Below, piece after piece: positions 63,044 to 64,000 of a stretch of DNA of 64,000 nt (within the stretch, counting starts at the first letter, position 1; the number at the start of each line of letters is the position of its first letter). The notes under the pieces were generated by a model. It worked only from the letters and a program-made list of their open reading frames with translations. It ran no database searches and was not told where the DNA came from. The DNA comes from Roseibacillus sp. (GTDB taxonomy: Bacteria > Verrucomicrobiota > Verrucomicrobiia > Verrucomicrobiales > Akkermansiaceae), in contig JAQWTV010000123.1 in the NCBI GenBank assembly GCA_029242545.1, positions 108,695 to 172,694 on the forward strand, given 5' to 3'. The translations under genes were made by a program, and so were the position numbers.

Positions 63044-63561
63044 GCGAGGAGCTAGACCTAAGCCCGACTCCAGAGGAGGACTCCCCTGAGTATTGCCATT
63101 GGCAATGTCTGATGCATTGGCTTAGCCCAAAGAGGAGGGATTTAGAGCCTTTGACGATGTTAGTTGCCGCTGGATATTTAGCGAACCACCCCCAATGGAA
63201 TCAGCCAGACTCGGAAGAATTGCTTGAAGAGGTTGTGGCAACGCTTGGAAGGCAAGTCATTAAGTCGATGGCAAGTAGTAACCCAGAGCACTTTAAGGAT
63301 TTCATTTCGACACTTACTAAGATTAAGAAAAATCTTGATCGCCCTATTCCTCGGGAGGCGCACGCGTGGAGTGCTGCGGGTGACTATTGGAAAGAAACGG
63401 GTTCTCCTCCGAGCAAAGTTGAGTTGCGAAAGTATATGATCGCAAGGCGGGAAAAATATAGCGATCAACCTAGCCCGGACGCGCCGTGGACACGCCTTTG
63501 GATAGACAGCGGGTTGACGGATTTTTGGGAGCGGATAGCGTCGCAGGATAGCAAGGGGTAG
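63040..63561 (+). CDS. Hypothetical protein of the integrated element
   Basis: 173 residues. ATG 63040 overlaps the integrase stop by 4 nt, so it is co-translated. Acidic N-terminus, mostly helical (LEPLTMLVAAGYLANHP, LLEEVVATLGRQVIKSM), and a Trp-rich C-terminus (APWTRLWIDSGLTDFWER). No family recognised, no signal peptide or membrane segment. Its place directly after the integrase suggests a recombination-associated or control protein. Confidence 0.7.
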   Translation: MSEELDLSPTPEEDSPEYCHWQCLMHWLSPKRRDLEPLTMLVAAGYLANHPQWNQPDSEELLEEVVATLGRQVIKSMASSNPEHFKDFISTLTKIKKNLDRPIPREAHAWSAAGDYWKETGSPPSKVELRKYMIARREKYSDQPSPDAPWTRLWIDSGLTDFWERIASQDSKG

Positions 63562-63635
63562 GCCGCCAAGGTAAGCGGATGAGCTAAAAATATCGCTTAG
63601 GACAAAGGCCGGCTTGTTCTGAGAGAATTCTCTTT

Positions 63636-63848
63636 ATGCTTCAGAGCAGTATTGAAGAGAGACGGGCAAGTTCTTTGTGGGAGCAGCTACGCGCCGAGCG
63701 TGCGGCTGTTACCATCGAGGAGCTTTGCGAAATCCTAGGTTGGCACCGGAGCCGATTTTATCGGCACAAGGACAAGATCAGAACTCTGGACGGTTACGGC
63801 CGCCCAATGATCCCAGTGGCAGAAGTCGAGCGCATCCTAGGCGAATGA
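63636..63848 (+). CDS. Helix-turn-helix protein, excisionase-like
   Basis: 70 residues. A MerR/excisionase-type motif is visible: TIEELCEILGWHRSRFYRHKDKIRTLDGYGRPMIPVAEVERIL, a small winged helix-turn-helix that reads like AlpA/Xis proteins binding near att sites. It lies 74 nt after the hypothetical gene, with GAGAGA 13 nt upstream of ATG 63636. The following gene starts within its stop codon (ATGA). Confidence 0.75.
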   Translation: MLQSSIEERRASSLWEQLRAERAAVTIEELCEILGWHRSRFYRHKDKIRTLDGYGRPMIPVAEVERILGE

Positions 63849-64000
63849 AAACAAAAAATAAGCCCGCGGCGAGGCGGGCTATAGTCGGAAAGCCGGGAAG
63901 CAATCGACTGTGTAAACAGTGCGTTAACCTAGGGCGATTTGAAAAGGATCAATTCGTATTTGAGGAAAAGAAAAAGAGGCCGATTAATGCGATACTTCAT
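63845..64000 (+). CDS. Start of a small protein gene, cut by window edge
   Basis: An open frame from ATG 63845 with no stop to the last base (52 codons seen). It overlaps the preceding stop by 4 nt (ATGA), so it is probably translated with the excisionase-like gene. The basic N-terminus (KTKNKPAARRAIVGK) is followed by a Cys pair (C-K-Q-C) and a charged stretch (FEEKKKRPI). A zinc-finger-like protein is possible; the other Cys pair is beyond the edge. Confidence 0.55.
   Translation, partial: MKTKNKPAARRAIVGKPGSNRLCKQCVNLGRFEKDQFVFEEKKKRPINAILH

Noticed and set aside
63861..63880. AGCCCGC...GCGGGCT hairpin, with a T-run on the minus strand
   Set aside because: It lies inside the frame that opens at 63845 and runs to the window edge; on the plus strand no T-run follows. 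It could still terminate minus-strand transcripts from beyond the window, but no such gene is seen.
1..64000. CRISPR arrays, insertion sequences, rRNA genes, toxin-antitoxin pairs
   Set aside because: I looked for repeats, transposases and rRNA blocks and found none in the window.

Overview
The window looks like a chromosomal segment from a member of the Verrucomicrobiota, probably marine; a planctomycete is the less likely alternative. The signs are two secreted formylglycine-type sulfatases beside a glucuronate isomerase, a DUF1501 plus DUF1549/DUF1553 pair, a Tat-exported Gfo/Idh/MocA oxidoreductase, a long-form IspH, a DUF4212/VC_2705-type symporter, and many secreted proteins of families typical of this superphylum. 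The assignment comes from family content only; no marker-gene phylogeny was possible.

Layout. 1-9,641: the end of a TPR protein (cut by the window edge), ispH, a uronate/sulfated-glycan cluster on the minus strand (sulfatase, uxaC, sulfatase) and a Pit phosphate transporter with its DUF47 partner. 9,642-10,135: a gene-free stretch with a perfect inverted repeat and a possible structured RNA, followed by a sigma-70 family gene. 11,036-19,863: a dense minus-strand operon reading DUF4175-like membrane/coiled-coil protein, a small exported Gln/Gly-rich protein split by an in-frame TGA, an alpha-toroid repeat protein, and three tandem divergent paralogues that share NGD-type repeats and a LamG-like core. 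20,028-29,349: a metallo-beta-lactamase-fold hydrolase, DUF3108 protein, hisI, DNA polymerase III delta', fabG, LolA-like protein, asnS, a zinc alcohol dehydrogenase and hypotheticals. 29,350-36,755: a leader with competing hairpins ahead of the Tat-exported oxidoreductase, the DUF1501 and DUF1549/1553 pair, and dnaB. 37,035-45,576: rplI, L,D-transpeptidase, MidA-like methyltransferase, acyl-CoA/ACP ligase with a decayed PlsC-like N-terminus, sodium symporter pair, aroB, exonuclease.

45,658-61,762 is mainly plus-strand housekeeping: lemA with an M48 protease, a UbiA-like membrane protein, adenylate kinase, fmt, pyrH-frr, ubiE/menG, hisC, a zinc-ribbon protein coupled to mnmE, and a large HEAT/TPR protein. 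61,788-64,000 holds tRNA-Ser(UGA) and the start of a small integrated element: tyrosine recombinase, an unknown protein, an excisionase-like helix-turn-helix protein and a gene cut by the right edge, the genes being mostly joined by 4-nt ATGA overlaps.

The best candidates for something undescribed are (i) the 11,036-19,863 envelope operon with three tandem NGD-repeat paralogues and its TGA-interrupted gene, (ii) the competing hairpins at 29,464-29,552, which resemble an attenuator, and (iii) the possible structured RNA at 9,808-9,970. All calls are from reading sequence; no database search or folding program was run.
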